A DNA stretch of 64,000 bases from Gammaproteobacteria bacterium (GTDB taxonomy: Bacteria > Pseudomonadota > Gammaproteobacteria > Burkholderiales > Gallionellaceae): the NCBI GenBank assembly GCA_018813765.1, contig JAHJBC010000004.1, positions 62,001-126,000 on the forward strand, given 5' to 3'. Both the position numbers and the translations under genes were made by a program. Shown piece after piece: positions 29,229 through 38,496 of this stretch. Every line of letters starts with the position of its first letter. Position 1 is the stretch's first letter. The notes under the pieces were generated by a model. It saw only the letters and a list, made by a program, of their open reading frames with translations. It did no database searches and was not told the DNA's origin.

Positions 29229-29909
29229 ATGATCAAACTGACCGACATCCGCAAGGCTTACCACCAGGGCCAGCACAACGAGTTGTGGGCGCTCAACGGT
29301 ATCGACCTCGCCATCGAGGCGAACAAGGTGACCGCGCTGAGCGGCCCCAGCGGTTCGGGCAAGAGCACGCTGCTGACCCTCATCGGCTGCATGGCGCGGC
29401 CCACCAGCGGGCGCGTGCAACTGGGCGAGCGCGACATCTCCGGTTTGCCGGAACGTTTCCTCACCGACATCCGCCGCAGGACCTTCGGCTTCGTGTTCCA
29501 GCAATTCAATCTGATCGCGGGCCTTTCCGCGCGTGACAACGTCATGTTGCCCGCTTATCCCCTGGGCGGCGATTGGCGCGCGCTGCACGAGCGCGCCGAC
29601 GCGTTGCTCGATACGCTCAAGCTCGGCCAGCGCCGCGATGCGCGCGTCGAATGGCTTTCCGGCGGCGAGCAGCAGCGCGTCGCCATCGCGCGCGCTTTGA
29701 TCAACGACCCGCAAGTGGTGATCGCCGACGAGCCGACCGCCAATCTCGATACCGCGCTGTCGCGCGAATTCATGGCGATACTGGAAAGCCTCAAGCAGCA
29801 GGGCAAGACCGTCATCCTGACCAGCCATGATCCGCTGGTGGTCGAATCGAGCGTGGTCGACCGCGTGGTGCATCTGCGCGACGGTCACTTGGTGGAGGGC
29901 GACAAATAA
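29229..29909 (+). CDS. ABC transporter ATPase, LolD/MacB-like
   Basis: This 226-residue ATPase has Walker A GPSGSGKST, a Q-loop in 'FGFVFQQFNLIAGLSARDNV', signature LSGGEQQR, Walker B VVIADEPTANLD and His switch ILTSHD. It is the partner of the permease at 27908. It overlaps the next gene by one base (TAATG). The ATG at 29229 is preferred to the TTG six bases upstream. Confidence 0.93.
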   Translation: MIKLTDIRKAYHQGQHNELWALNGIDLAIEANKVTALSGPSGSGKSTLLTLIGCMARPTSGRVQLGERDISGLPERFLTDIRRRTFGFVFQQFNLIAGLSARDNVMLPAYPLGGDWRALHERADALLDTLKLGQRRDARVEWLSGGEQQRVAIARALINDPQVVIADEPTANLDTALSREFMAILESLKQQGKTVILTSHDPLVVESSVVDRVVHLRDGHLVEGDK

Positions 29910-30910
29910 TGCTGTTCCAGCCGGCCATCATCGCGCTGTTGCTGGCTTCTGCCGTCAGCGTGCTGATGCTGCTCGCGGCCACGCCCTACGCCTGGCAACT
30001 GGTGCGCCGCTGGGACATCGCCAGCGGTTCGGAATTGCAGTTGGTTCTGGAGCGGCGCACCTACCTGATGTCGACCTTGCTCAGCTTCGTCTTCGCCACG
30101 CAGTTGGTGGCGCTGCTGCTGTTCGTGTTCAACGCCGACAAGATGGCGGTGATGTTCGTCGGCGCGATGTGCGCGGTGGGCACGCTCAACGCCAACGCTT
30201 ACGGTTTCCCCGCGCTGATTTCGCAGATCGCGGTGTTCTTCATGGCGGCGGTGTGGCTGGTGCTCAACCATGTCGACAGCCGCGCGTACGACTATCCGCT
30301 GGTGCGGGTGAAGTATCGTTTGCTGATGGGCATCCTGCCGTTCGTCGTGCTCGCCTTCGCGCTGCAACTCATCTATTTCCTCAACCTCAAGGCCGATGTC
30401 ATCACCTCTTGTTGCGGCAGCCTATTCTCAAGCGATGCGCAGACACTGGTCGCCGATGCCTCGGCGTTGCCGCCGCAACAAGGGCTGTGGCTGTTCTACA
30501 CCGCGCTGCTGACGGTCATCGCGGTCGCCGTGCAGCACGCGCGCAAGTTGCGCGCTGCCTATGTCGTCGCCGCCGCTTCCGCCGCCGCCTTCGTCGCCGC
30601 GCTCACCGGCATCCTGTCGTTCGTCTCGCTCTATGTGTACGAGCATCCCCATCACCATTGCCCGTTCTGCCTGCTCAAGCCAGAGTACGACTATCAGGGC
30701 TACTGGCTGTATCTGCCGCTGTTCGTCGCGACTGCCGCCGGGCTGGGGGTCGGCGCCATCCAGCCGTTCGCACGCGTGCCCAGTCTTGCCGCCGTCGTTC
30801 CGCAGATGTCGCGGCGACTGGCGTGGATCGCGGCGCTGGGCTTCGCATTCTTCACTGCGGTGGCGACATACATGGTCGCCGATTCCAATTTGATTTTGCT
30901 GAAAGACTGA
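29909..30910 (+). CDS. Polytopic membrane protein with HHHCPFC motif
   Basis: This 333-residue protein has about eight transmembrane helices. Two features stand out: a Cys pair (C168-C169) in an inter-helix loop, and 'YEHPHHHCPFCLLKPEYDY' (C251, C254) at a membrane boundary, a histidine-cysteine cluster that looks metal- or disulfide-active. I do not recognise a named family. Tight coupling to the ABC genes and the TlpA gene suggests a role in handling copper or thiols outside the cytoplasm. Confidence 0.75.
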   Translation: MLFQPAIIALLLASAVSVLMLLAATPYAWQLVRRWDIASGSELQLVLERRTYLMSTLLSFVFATQLVALLLFVFNADKMAVMFVGAMCAVGTLNANAYGFPALISQIAVFFMAAVWLVLNHVDSRAYDYPLVRVKYRLLMGILPFVVLAFALQLIYFLNLKADVITSCCGSLFSSDAQTLVADASALPPQQGLWLFYTALLTVIAVAVQHARKLRAAYVVAAASAAAFVAALTGILSFVSLYVYEHPHHHCPFCLLKPEYDYQGYWLYLPLFVATAAGLGVGAIQPFARVPSLAAVVPQMSRRLAWIAALGFAFFTAVATYMVADSNLILLKD

Positions 30911-30911
30911 G

Positions 30912-31406
30912 ATGCTGCGTTCCCTGTTCCTGCTGACTTTCTTGTTGCTCGCCGCCTGCGACAGTGCGCCCAAGCTGAACACCGGCAGCGTCGCACCGGC
31001 TTTCACCACTATATATATGGATGGCACGGTGGCGCGTTTTCCCGACGACTTCCGCGGCAAGACGGTGGTGATCAGATTCTGGGCCGACTGGTGCCGCTTT
31101 TGCGAGGGCGAGATGAGCGCCATCGAGCAGGTCTACCAGCGCAGGCGCGAGCAGGGTGTCGTGATCCTCGCGGTGAACGCGGGGCAGGACAAGGCGACCA
31201 TCGCCGCCTTCATGCAGAAGATCGGCGCGACCTATCCGGCCTTGCTCGACGAAGGCTCGGCCATCACCCGTTCCTACGGTGTGGTCGGCTTGCCGACGAC
31301 TTACTTTGTCGGCACCGACGGCCTGATCAAGGCAAAAGTGGTGGGCGAGTCCGACGAGATCACTTTCGAAAAATTGCTGGTGGGCATGCTGAATGGAACA
31401 CGCTAA
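30912..31406 (+). CDS. TlpA-family thioredoxin-like lipoprotein
   Basis: This 164-residue protein has lipobox LLLAAC (Cys16) and a TlpA/ResA-like domain with active site WADWCRFC (C61, C64) and cis-Pro in 'VVGLPTTYFVG'. It should act as a membrane-anchored periplasmic thiol reductant. The 3' end overlaps the DsbD-like gene, which could supply its electrons. Confidence 0.92.
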   Translation: MLRSLFLLTFLLLAACDSAPKLNTGSVAPAFTTIYMDGTVARFPDDFRGKTVVIRFWADWCRFCEGEMSAIEQVYQRRREQGVVILAVNAGQDKATIAAFMQKIGATYPALLDEGSAITRSYGVVGLPTTYFVGTDGLIKAKVVGESDEITFEKLLVGMLNGTR

Positions 31407-32082
31407 CGAGATCTCCTACGGCATCGCTTTCATGACCGGCATCCTCGGCACCGGCCATTGCCTCGGCATGTGCGGCGGGCTGGTGTCGGGTTTCTTCATG
31501 CGCCAGGGCGCAAACAGCATCGCCCCCCATCTGGCCTATCACGCAGCGCGCCTGGCGGTGTATGTGGCGATCGGCTTGATCGCCGCCACTTTGGGGGCGG
31601 TACTGGTGCAGACCGGCATCTTCGGCAAGGCTCAGGGCATTTTGCAGATCGTCGCCGGACTGGTGGTCATCCTGCTCGGCTTCGACATCATGGGGGTCTT
31701 GCCCATCAGCAACACCGTGCACTTCGCCCCGATGAAATGGATCTTCCGCCAGTTCGCCACCGCCACGCAGAAAGGTCCGGTCAGCGGGGCTTTCATCGGC
31801 GGCGCGGTCAACGGACTCATGCCCTGTTCGATGACCATGGCGATGGCGGTGCAGGCCACCACCGCGCCCGGCCCGCTGCAGGGTGGACTGCTGTTGCTGG
31901 CCTTTGGCGCAGGCACGTTGCCGTCCATGTTCGCGGCCAGTTTCCTGTTCGGCAAGCTGGGGATCAAGGCGCGCGGCTGGCTGATCCGCAGCGCGGCGCT
32001 GTTCGTCATCGCGCTCGGCCTGTCCACCCTGTGGCAGGGGCTGACTTACTATAGCGTGATGCGCAACCTGGCGAACTGGTGA
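31393..32082 (+). CDS. DsbD_2/TauE-type membrane protein
   Basis: This 229-residue protein has about six helices with the paired signatures 'GILGTGHCLGMCGGLVSGFF' and 'FIGGAVNGLMPCSMTMAMAVQA', each holding Cys residues within the membrane. This is the cytochrome c biogenesis transmembrane (DsbD_2/CcoS-associated) type, implicated in copper delivery and electron transfer for oxidase assembly. It overlaps the TlpA gene by 14 nt. Confidence 0.88.
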   Translation: MEHANEISYGIAFMTGILGTGHCLGMCGGLVSGFFMRQGANSIAPHLAYHAARLAVYVAIGLIAATLGAVLVQTGIFGKAQGILQIVAGLVVILLGFDIMGVLPISNTVHFAPMKWIFRQFATATQKGPVSGAFIGGAVNGLMPCSMTMAMAVQATTAPGPLQGGLLLLAFGAGTLPSMFAASFLFGKLGIKARGWLIRSAALFVIALGLSTLWQGLTYYSVMRNLANW

Positions 32083-32179
32083 ACCCAATACATATAACAA
32101 GCATGAGGAGCGATAAGGGAGAGTAGTACCGGCATTAAATGAAATCGCTTTGTATCTTTAACTTGAAAAGGAGAATCAA

Positions 32180-32779
32180 ATGAATCGTCGCGATCTGCTT
32201 AAACTTTCCGTTGCCGCTGTCGGCCTTGCCGCCATTCCGGCGCAAGCCGCCGAGTCCTGTGCGGGCGACGGCACCCCGGCCCAGTTCGTGCCGAAGAAAG
32301 CCGCCGACCCCAAGGCATTCGAGAACGACATCGAGAAATATGCCAAGTGCCCGTACTGCGGCATGGACCGCAAGCAGTACCACCACTCGCGCATGCTGGT
32401 GCAATACAGCGACGACCTCGCCGACGGCACCTGCTCCATCCACTGCGCGGCGATCAGCCTGTCGCTCAACGTCGACCGCGAGCCCAAGGCGCTCTACGTC
32501 GGGGATAACGCCTCCACCGCAGAGATCAAACCGCTGGTCGAAGTGGACAAGGCCACCTTCCTGATCGGCAGCCAGATCAAGGGCGTGATGACCAAGCGCA
32601 GCAAGGTCGCCTACAGCGACGCAGCGGCACTCAAGGCATCGCAGGCGGCCAACGGCGGCGAACCGGGCAATTTCGACGCGGCATTGCTGGCGGCCTACAC
32701 CGACATGGCGCAGGACGTGTCGATGATCCGCAAGAACCGTGCGGAGCGGCGCAAGAAGATGATGCAGCACCCGAGCTGA
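32180..32779 (+). CDS. NosL-like copper-binding protein with Tat signal
   Basis: This 199-residue protein starts MNRRDLLKLSVAAVGLAA, a twin-arginine signal. The NosL motif is CPYCGM (C57-M62), followed by 'YHHSRMLVQYSDD' and 'GTCSIHCAA'. NosL proteins bind Cu(I) for delivery to nitrous oxide reductase, but no nosZ is present here. AAAAGGAG precedes the ATG. The C-terminus is basic with Met residues. Confidence 0.88.
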   Translation: MNRRDLLKLSVAAVGLAAIPAQAAESCAGDGTPAQFVPKKAADPKAFENDIEKYAKCPYCGMDRKQYHHSRMLVQYSDDLADGTCSIHCAAISLSLNVDREPKALYVGDNASTAEIKPLVEVDKATFLIGSQIKGVMTKRSKVAYSDAAALKASQAANGGEPGNFDAALLAAYTDMAQDVSMIRKNRAERRKKMMQHPS

Positions 32780-32810
32780 TTACATGAGCCAGAATAATTC
32801 AACGAGCTCA

Positions 32811-32894
32811 AACCCCTCCCGACCTCCCCTTGTCAGGGGAGGGGCAGGCTCTGCTCTCCCCCTGACAAGGGGGAGTTGGAGGGGGTTGGGGTTT
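32811..32894. repeat. Palindromic repeat between the NosL genes
   Basis: Arms AACCCCTCCCGACCTCCCC and the closing GGGGTTGGGGTT-type end surround CTTGTCAGGGG/CCCCTGACAAG. It is translated in a spurious N-terminal extension of the second NosL frame. A related copy is at 53516-53652. Confidence 0.85.
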
Positions 32895-32909
32895 TATGGA
32901 TCATTCAAC

Positions 32910-33398
32910 ATGAAGTCACTCAAGCAACTCATCGTCATCTCGTTCCTCACCCTCTGGGCGGCATTCGCCGCCGCCCAGGAGGGTGTTGTCGTGCCCAAAC
33001 CGGGAGAGAAAGATCTCTGCCCGGTGTGCGGCATGCTGGTCTCGAAATACCCCAACTGGGTCGCCGTGGTGAAATACCGCGACGGTCACGCGCATTTCTT
33101 CGACGGCGCCAAGGACATGTTCAAGTATCTGCATGACTTGCCCAAATATGCGCCGGGCCACCGCAAGGAGAACATCGCGGGGATACACGTCACCGAGTTC
33201 TACGGCCTCAACAAGATCGATGCGCGCAAGGCGTTCTATGTCATCGGCTCCGACGTGCTCGGCCCGATGGGGCACGAGTTCGTGCCGCTGGAGACGCGCG
33301 CCGATGCCGAAGAATTTCTGAAGGACCACAAAGGCAGACAGATACTGAGCTTCGACCAGGTCGATTCAGCAATCGTCGAGAAGGTGGATGGACAGTAG
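32910..33398 (+). CDS. NosL family protein, second copy
   Basis: This 162-residue protein has a Sec signal (LIVISFLTLWAAFAAAQEG) and NosL motif CPVCGM (C37-M42), then 'WVAVVKYRDGHAHFFDGAKDMFKYL' and 'VTEFYGLNKIDARKAFYVIGSDVLGPMGHEFVPL', a good match to canonical NosL. The ATG at 32910 gives the signal peptide. A start at 32784 would read through a dispersed repeat and is rejected. It ends the ABC-TlpA-NosL cluster. Confidence 0.9.
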   Translation: MKSLKQLIVISFLTLWAAFAAAQEGVVVPKPGEKDLCPVCGMLVSKYPNWVAVVKYRDGHAHFFDGAKDMFKYLHDLPKYAPGHRKENIAGIHVTEFYGLNKIDARKAFYVIGSDVLGPMGHEFVPLETRADAEEFLKDHKGRQILSFDQVDSAIVEKVDGQ

Positions 33399-33575
33399 TA
33401 TTGTCGAGCAGGCGGGTGCGACAATATGACGCATTCCAATCCATCGCAGCCGTACGCATAATCCATTCACCAAGAGGACGGGCGCTTCATCGAATTCTCT
33501 CCTCCTAGAGCCTTCCTTTCCAAAAACACCCCGTGACTCTTGGTCCTCATTTTGATGAGTCTATGTGCGGTGCAA

Positions 33576-34073
33576 ATGAATTCCGTTGCGACATTTACAA
33601 ATCTGTACCAGCGCCATTTCGGCGAGCTGCGCGCTTTCATCCTGCGCCGGGTCGGCTGTCGCGAACTTGCCGCTGAGCTGACTAACGAAACGTTCATTCG
33701 CATCCTCGATTACAAATCGCCCGATCCCATCCTGAATCAACGCGCCTTCCTGTACCGCGTCGCTGGCAACCTGGCGATAGACCACCATCGTTCCCATCGC
33801 GAGCAGACCGAGTGCTTCGACGATCTTGGCGAGATTGAACAACCGGTGACCGATCTGCATGATCCTGCGCGGGTGCTATGCGCGCGCCAGTCGCTGGAGC
33901 GCTTGCGATTGGCCATCGAGGCTTTGCCTCCGCAATGCCGTCGCGCCTTCATCCTGTTCAAGTTCGAAGGGCGCGCGCATGCCGAGATCGCCACAGAATT
34001 CGGCGTGACCAAGAACGCCGTCGAGAAGCTGCTAATCCGCGCGCTGGTGCAGTTGCGCAAGCAGATGGCCTGA
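33576..34073 (+). CDS. FecI-type ECF sigma factor
   Basis: This protein of about 165 residues has sigma-2 ('YQRHFGELRAFILRRVGCRELAAELTNETFIRIL') and sigma-4 ('ALPPQCRRAFILFKFEGRAHAEIATEFGVTKNAVEKLLIRALVQLR') regions typical of FecI iron-starvation sigma factors. It is followed 18 nt later by fecR-like and then by a TonB receptor with a signalling domain, the classic cell-surface signalling arrangement. The start is uncertain (33555 is also possible). Confidence 0.9.
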   Translation: MNSVATFTNLYQRHFGELRAFILRRVGCRELAAELTNETFIRILDYKSPDPILNQRAFLYRVAGNLAIDHHRSHREQTECFDDLGEIEQPVTDLHDPARVLCARQSLERLRLAIEALPPQCRRAFILFKFEGRAHAEIATEFGVTKNAVEKLLIRALVQLRKQMA

Positions 34074-34091
34074 TCTGTTACGCTGCCCACC

Positions 34092-35015
34092 ATGAACGAT
34101 AACGCCTCACTACACATGCAGGATGATGAGCTGGCTGAAGAAGTCGCCGCGTGGTTTCTGCGCATGCAGGATGGCGAATGCGGCCCGGAAGAGCGGAGGG
34201 CATTCGAGGCATGGCTGGCCGAAAGCGAGAAGCACCGCGAGGAATACCGCAACTATGAACTGCTGTGGAGCAACCTCGACCGGCTGGGGAATGTGCCGCT
34301 GCACAAGTCACGCAGCAAACGCAGTATCGTGGCCGGGCTTCTCGTCGTGGTGGCGACAGGATTCTCAGCGCATTGGTACACCGAACTGGGCGACGCCATC
34401 ACCACCGAAATCGGGGAGCGCCGCCACGTCGTGCTGGTCGATGGAACTGCACTCGACCTGAACACGGACAGCAAAGTGCGTGTGAAGATGGAAGATGGCC
34501 TGCGCCGCGTCACGCTGGTGCGCGGCGAAGTGTTGCTGAATGTAGCCAAGGATGCGCGCCCCTTTGAAGTCCACGCGGCAGACGGCATCCTGCGCGACAT
34601 TGGCACCACCTTCAATGTGCGCAGCGATGGTGAAACGACCAATGTCGCCGTGCTGGAGGGTGAAGTTCAGATTAAATTGTCCAGTGCAGCCCCGATTCAT
34701 TTGCGTGGCGGCCAGCAAGTGGATTACCAAGCTGCTGCCATCTCGGCCATTGAGACGGTGAATACGGCGGATGTCACCGCCTGGCTCAGCGGTCGCCTCA
34801 TCTTCCGCGACACCCCCTTGCAGGAAGTCGTGCGCCAGCTCAACCGCTACCATTCCCGCCCAGTCGAATTGGCAGGGGCTGGTTTGGGCAATCTCAAGGT
34901 CAGCGGAGAATTCAACAGCGCCGACCGCGCCGGTTTGCTCGAAGCCTTGAAGATGCTGCTTTCCCTGGAAAGCGGCGAACGTCTTGGTTCGACCGAGCTA
35001 TCCGCCCGGCGCTGA
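34092..35015 (+). CDS. FecR-type transmembrane sigma regulator
   Basis: This 307-residue protein has an N-terminal cytoplasmic DUF4880 anti-sigma region with 'CGPEERRAFEAWLAESEKHREEY', one helix (IVAGLLVVVATGFSAHWY), and a periplasmic FecR domain ('VLVDGTALDLNTDSKVRVKMED', 'IGTTFNVRSDGETTNVAVLEGEV'). It should relay the state of the TonB receptor at 35137 to the sigma factor. Confidence 0.92.
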   Translation: MNDNASLHMQDDELAEEVAAWFLRMQDGECGPEERRAFEAWLAESEKHREEYRNYELLWSNLDRLGNVPLHKSRSKRSIVAGLLVVVATGFSAHWYTELGDAITTEIGERRHVVLVDGTALDLNTDSKVRVKMEDGLRRVTLVRGEVLLNVAKDARPFEVHAADGILRDIGTTFNVRSDGETTNVAVLEGEVQIKLSSAAPIHLRGGQQVDYQAAAISAIETVNTADVTAWLSGRLIFRDTPLQEVVRQLNRYHSRPVELAGAGLGNLKVSGEFNSADRAGLLEALKMLLSLESGERLGSTELSARR

Positions 35016-35136
35016 CCCCCCCTTATCGTTTCGAAAATATTTTCGCCTGCATGTCAGGTTTTATCCTCCATTTCCGTCTTACCGGATAAGCCGACCTATT
35101 TGGCGAAAAAATCAGAGAGATGACAGGAGGATAGAA

Positions 35137-37347
35137 ATGCAGAAAACGCTACTGGCCGTATTGCTGGCTTCCATGTTTGCCGGGCAAGTCCTGGCCGAAG
35201 ACAAAACCATCACCATCACCGCGCAGGACATGCCCAGCGCACTGCACAGCCTTGCCAGCCAGACCGGTATCCAGTTGCTGTTCAGCACTGAAGAACTGAA
35301 GAATATCCAGGCAAGGGAATTGAGCGGCAGCATGAGTGCCGAGGAAGCGCTCAAGCAGTTGCTGCAAGGCACGAACTACACCTATCGGATGACCGGAAAC
35401 GGCACATTCGTGTTGCAGCGTATCCACGCCGCCTCGATGCTGGACGAAGTCACCGTCACCGCCACCCGCACCGAGCACTTGGTCTCGGATGTTCCGGCGA
35501 GCGTGAGCGTGCTGACCGCCAAACGGCTGAAGACCAAACACCGCCAAAACTTGAACGATGCCTTGCGTGATGAAGAAGGACTGGATTTCGGCGAGCAGCC
35601 CGGCGTGGCGCATCAGGTGTTCCCGGTCATCCGCGGCGTGGGCGGATCGTTCGCCGGGGCGACCACGCAAGTGCTGGTCGATGGCATCCCGCATGATTCG
35701 ATGTCGTCGAACCTGATGGGGCACGGCGGTCTGAACTTCACACCGATGCAGGATGTGGAAAAGATCGAGGTTGTACGCGGCCCGGCTTCGGCTTTGTACG
35801 GCCCCAGCACGGTGGGTGGCGTGATCAACGTGATCCCCAAGCGCTGGAAGGGCGAGGCGGGGGTGGAAATGGAAGGCAGTTATGGCACGCACAACACCAT
35901 CACTGCCGGGGTGGCCACCGGAGTCTCGAAGGAGAACTTCGATATCCGCGTATCTGGCTACGAAGCGAAGAGCGATGGCTTTGTGGCGGTACCGGTGACG
36001 GATGCCTATGGTCAGATCGACAACGGGCCGCGCGACTGGAAAGATACCAAGCTGGGCCTGATGGCGGGATTCCGCCCGGTTAGTGGACAGGAGATCACCT
36101 TGAGTGTGCAGGACTATGCTACTCGCTCCGCTTGGCTGGGGGGGCGACCGAACGATAGACAGAACATGGACGGGCAGTCCGTTTCGCTTGGCTACCATGC
36201 CGAGGTAGGAGAGGTGACCCACGTCAAGGCTGTCTATCGCACCACGGACCTGAAACAACAGACGGTGTGGGATGAGTGGGACTGGAACGGCGATGTCGGC
36301 AACCTCGCGGCGGCTTACCGCTCTGGCCGTTTCACCAAGACTACCAAATTGCTGGTGCAGGCAGATACCCAGATCTCGGCAGCAAACCAGCTCACCGTCG
36401 GCTATGGACACGATACGGGTGATTACGAGACGCGTAGCGCAACGGTCGGAGGCAGCACCTCGACGCAGGGCTACAAGGACAAGGTGGATGCCTTGTTCGT
36501 ACAGGACGAACACAAGCTGGCTGTCGTGACCTTGCTGGGCGGGGTTCGCTACGACCGTCTCGATTTCTCGCCCGACACCGTCGACGGTGTGCCCAGAAAT
36601 GGCAGCGGCTCTGTGGATATCGTGATCAGTCCGCGGCTGGGTGCGCGCTTCCAGGTGAGCGAGACCAGCTCCATGTATGTCTCCTATGGCACGGCCTACA
36701 TGCCTGCGCTCAATACGTTCAAGTTCGTGCAGCCCTCTACTACCCGGGTGGACAACCCGGACCTTAAGCCAGAGACCTCGGTAACCTATGAGGTGGGGAT
36801 GAACAGCAAGCAGGATGGGTTGGCTTTGCGCACTTCCTTGTACCGCACCACTTACAAGGACAAGATCACGTTGGGTACGGATTCTGCCACTTCTCTGCGC
36901 CAATGGCAGAACGTCGCCGTACGCAAGGTGACGGGCATCGAGATCGCGCTGGAGGGCGAACTGACCGGCGGCTGGAAGCCTTATGCCAATTTCTCTTATA
37001 CCAAAGCAGAAGATCAGGCCACGGCAGGTGCGCCCTACACCCAATCGACCCGCGTGGCGCCGCGCAAGCTCAACCTTGGCATCACTTATGAACCGAACGA
37101 TGCGTGGTCTGCCACATTGAATGGTCGGGCTGTGAGTGACATGTATTTCAACAGCCTGACCGCGGCACAGCACACCGGCGGCTATTTCATCGCCGATGCC
37201 AAGGTCAGTTATACCTTGCCGGTCAGCACGAAGTGGGAAGTTTTCGGCGCCTGCAACAACATCGGGGACAAGAAGTACCAGCCGTTCAACATCGGCGAAT
37301 GGTCGGACGGTCGCACCGTTACCGTCGGCGTGAGCGGCAAGCTCTGA
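35137..37347 (+). CDS. TonB-dependent ferric-siderophore receptor with signalling domain
   Basis: This 736-residue outer-membrane receptor has a Sec signal (to VLA-EDK), an N-terminal secretin/TonB short (STN) domain ('DMPSALHSLASQTGIQLLFSTEEL'), a TonB-box-like DEVTVTAT, a plug domain ('ALYGPSTVGGVINVIPKRW') and a beta-barrel ending in the terminal aromatic-like signature 'GRTVTVGVSGKL'. The STN domain contacts FecR. It resembles FecA-type citrate or hydroxamate receptors; the ligand is unknown. The ATG at 35137 follows ACAGGAGG. Confidence 0.93.
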   Translation: MQKTLLAVLLASMFAGQVLAEDKTITITAQDMPSALHSLASQTGIQLLFSTEELKNIQARELSGSMSAEEALKQLLQGTNYTYRMTGNGTFVLQRIHAASMLDEVTVTATRTEHLVSDVPASVSVLTAKRLKTKHRQNLNDALRDEEGLDFGEQPGVAHQVFPVIRGVGGSFAGATTQVLVDGIPHDSMSSNLMGHGGLNFTPMQDVEKIEVVRGPASALYGPSTVGGVINVIPKRWKGEAGVEMEGSYGTHNTITAGVATGVSKENFDIRVSGYEAKSDGFVAVPVTDAYGQIDNGPRDWKDTKLGLMAGFRPVSGQEITLSVQDYATRSAWLGGRPNDRQNMDGQSVSLGYHAEVGEVTHVKAVYRTTDLKQQTVWDEWDWNGDVGNLAAAYRSGRFTKTTKLLVQADTQISAANQLTVGYGHDTGDYETRSATVGGSTSTQGYKDKVDALFVQDEHKLAVVTLLGGVRYDRLDFSPDTVDGVPRNGSGSVDIVISPRLGARFQVSETSSMYVSYGTAYMPALNTFKFVQPSTTRVDNPDLKPETSVTYEVGMNSKQDGLALRTSLYRTTYKDKITLGTDSATSLRQWQNVAVRKVTGIEIALEGELTGGWKPYANFSYTKAEDQATAGAPYTQSTRVAPRKLNLGITYEPNDAWSATLNGRAVSDMYFNSLTAAQHTGGYFIADAKVSYTLPVSTKWEVFGACNNIGDKKYQPFNIGEWSDGRTVTVGVSGKL

Positions 37348-37363
37348 TCGCCGTTCCTTGTGC

Positions 37364-37391
37364 AGCCCCTGTCATGCGGCAGGGGCTTTTT
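37364..37391 (+). terminator. Terminator after the first TonB receptor
   Basis: Stem AGCCCCTG/CAGGGGCT with an 8-nt loop followed by TTTTT. The next gene starts 15 nt later, so read-through or a fresh promoter is needed. Confidence 0.75.
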
Positions 37392-37406
37392 ACTTGAGGA
37401 GCAATT

Positions 37407-38483
37407 ATGCAAGACACACAGCAAACCGCGCGCGACTGGGCGTATCTCGTTCACAAATGGACTGGGCTGATCGCTATCCCTTTCCTGCTGCTCTCCATCG
37501 TGCTGGCCGTCGGGCTGACGCATACCAGATTCCTGGATGCGCTCTCCGACAAGCTCTATCCCTCGTTGCCGATACCGGAGGTGAAACTGGATGAACCGGT
37601 GAAGCCGGGTTCCTGGGATCAGGCGCTCCGGCTGGCCAACCTTGCCACCGGCAAGACGGGGCATGTCATCACCTCGCGCGACGGCGGGAACCTGGTGATG
37701 CAATCTTTCGAGGAACACACCCATGACCCGGCAACCGCCAAGACCAATCCCCACCTCAAGATCGAGATCGACACGAGCAGCATGCAGATCGTGCGCGTGA
37801 GCGACAACTCGTCGTCGCTGGTGAACAAGGGGCACGGCATCCACGCCTTCCGGCTGTTCGACCAAAACTGGATGTCGCTGTCATTCGTGAGTTCGGTGAC
37901 TTTGCTGTTGCTGCTGGTTAGCGGAGGCGCGATGGTCTGGCGCGACCGCAAGGCTAACAAGCAATACGCCAAGGCATCGTTCTGGCATGTGCGCGCCGGG
38001 CAGGCCATCGGCGTGTTCATCCTCGTCATCGCGATCACCACGCTGGATTTTGAATTCAACTGGTTCGGTGCGGGCGACCGAACCGCCAGTCATCCCATCC
38101 CCGCCGTGCAACTGAACGGCTCCTTACAGGCAGGCTCGCTTGATCAGGCGCGCGATCTGGTGCGGCAAGCTACCGGCGCGTTGCCGCTGGCCGTGTTTAT
38201 CCGCAAGGATGGAGACGATGTGAAGTTCTCCGAAGCGGGCGACGGCATCGGCGGCAAGTCCGTGTGGATGAACATCAACACCCAGACCATAGAGCGCATC
38301 ACAGACTGGCGCAACGACAAACAAGCTTTCAGCTTCATCATCCACGACGGGCGCTGGCTGGGCGGCATGAATGCCTTCAACATCAACGATGCGGTTGCAT
38401 TGGTAATGGCATTCCTGGTGCTGGGCGGGGCGGTGCTATCGTGGAAAAAGAGAATGCTGGATCAAAAACATCCACAAAGTTAG
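37407..38483 (+). CDS. PepSY-associated TM protein
   Basis: This 358-residue inner-membrane protein has helices near 20-38, 152-172, 195-215 and 320-345 with large periplasmic loops, the PepSY_TM layout found beside siderophore receptors, where members act as ferric-siderophore reductases or proteases. The C-terminal helix ends 'LVMAFLVLGGAVLSWKKRM'. It is placed between two TonB receptors, supporting a role in iron release. Confidence 0.88.
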   Translation: MQDTQQTARDWAYLVHKWTGLIAIPFLLLSIVLAVGLTHTRFLDALSDKLYPSLPIPEVKLDEPVKPGSWDQALRLANLATGKTGHVITSRDGGNLVMQSFEEHTHDPATAKTNPHLKIEIDTSSMQIVRVSDNSSSLVNKGHGIHAFRLFDQNWMSLSFVSSVTLLLLLVSGGAMVWRDRKANKQYAKASFWHVRAGQAIGVFILVIAITTLDFEFNWFGAGDRTASHPIPAVQLNGSLQAGSLDQARDLVRQATGALPLAVFIRKDGDDVKFSEAGDGIGGKSVWMNINTQTIERITDWRNDKQAFSFIIHDGRWLGGMNAFNINDAVALVMAFLVLGGAVLSWKKRMLDQKHPQS

Positions 38484-38496
38484 GTTTGGGTAGGTA

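Noticed and set aside
32784-32909. N-terminal extension of the second NosL protein
   Set aside because: It is the translation of a dispersed palindromic repeat; the signal peptide begins at 32910.
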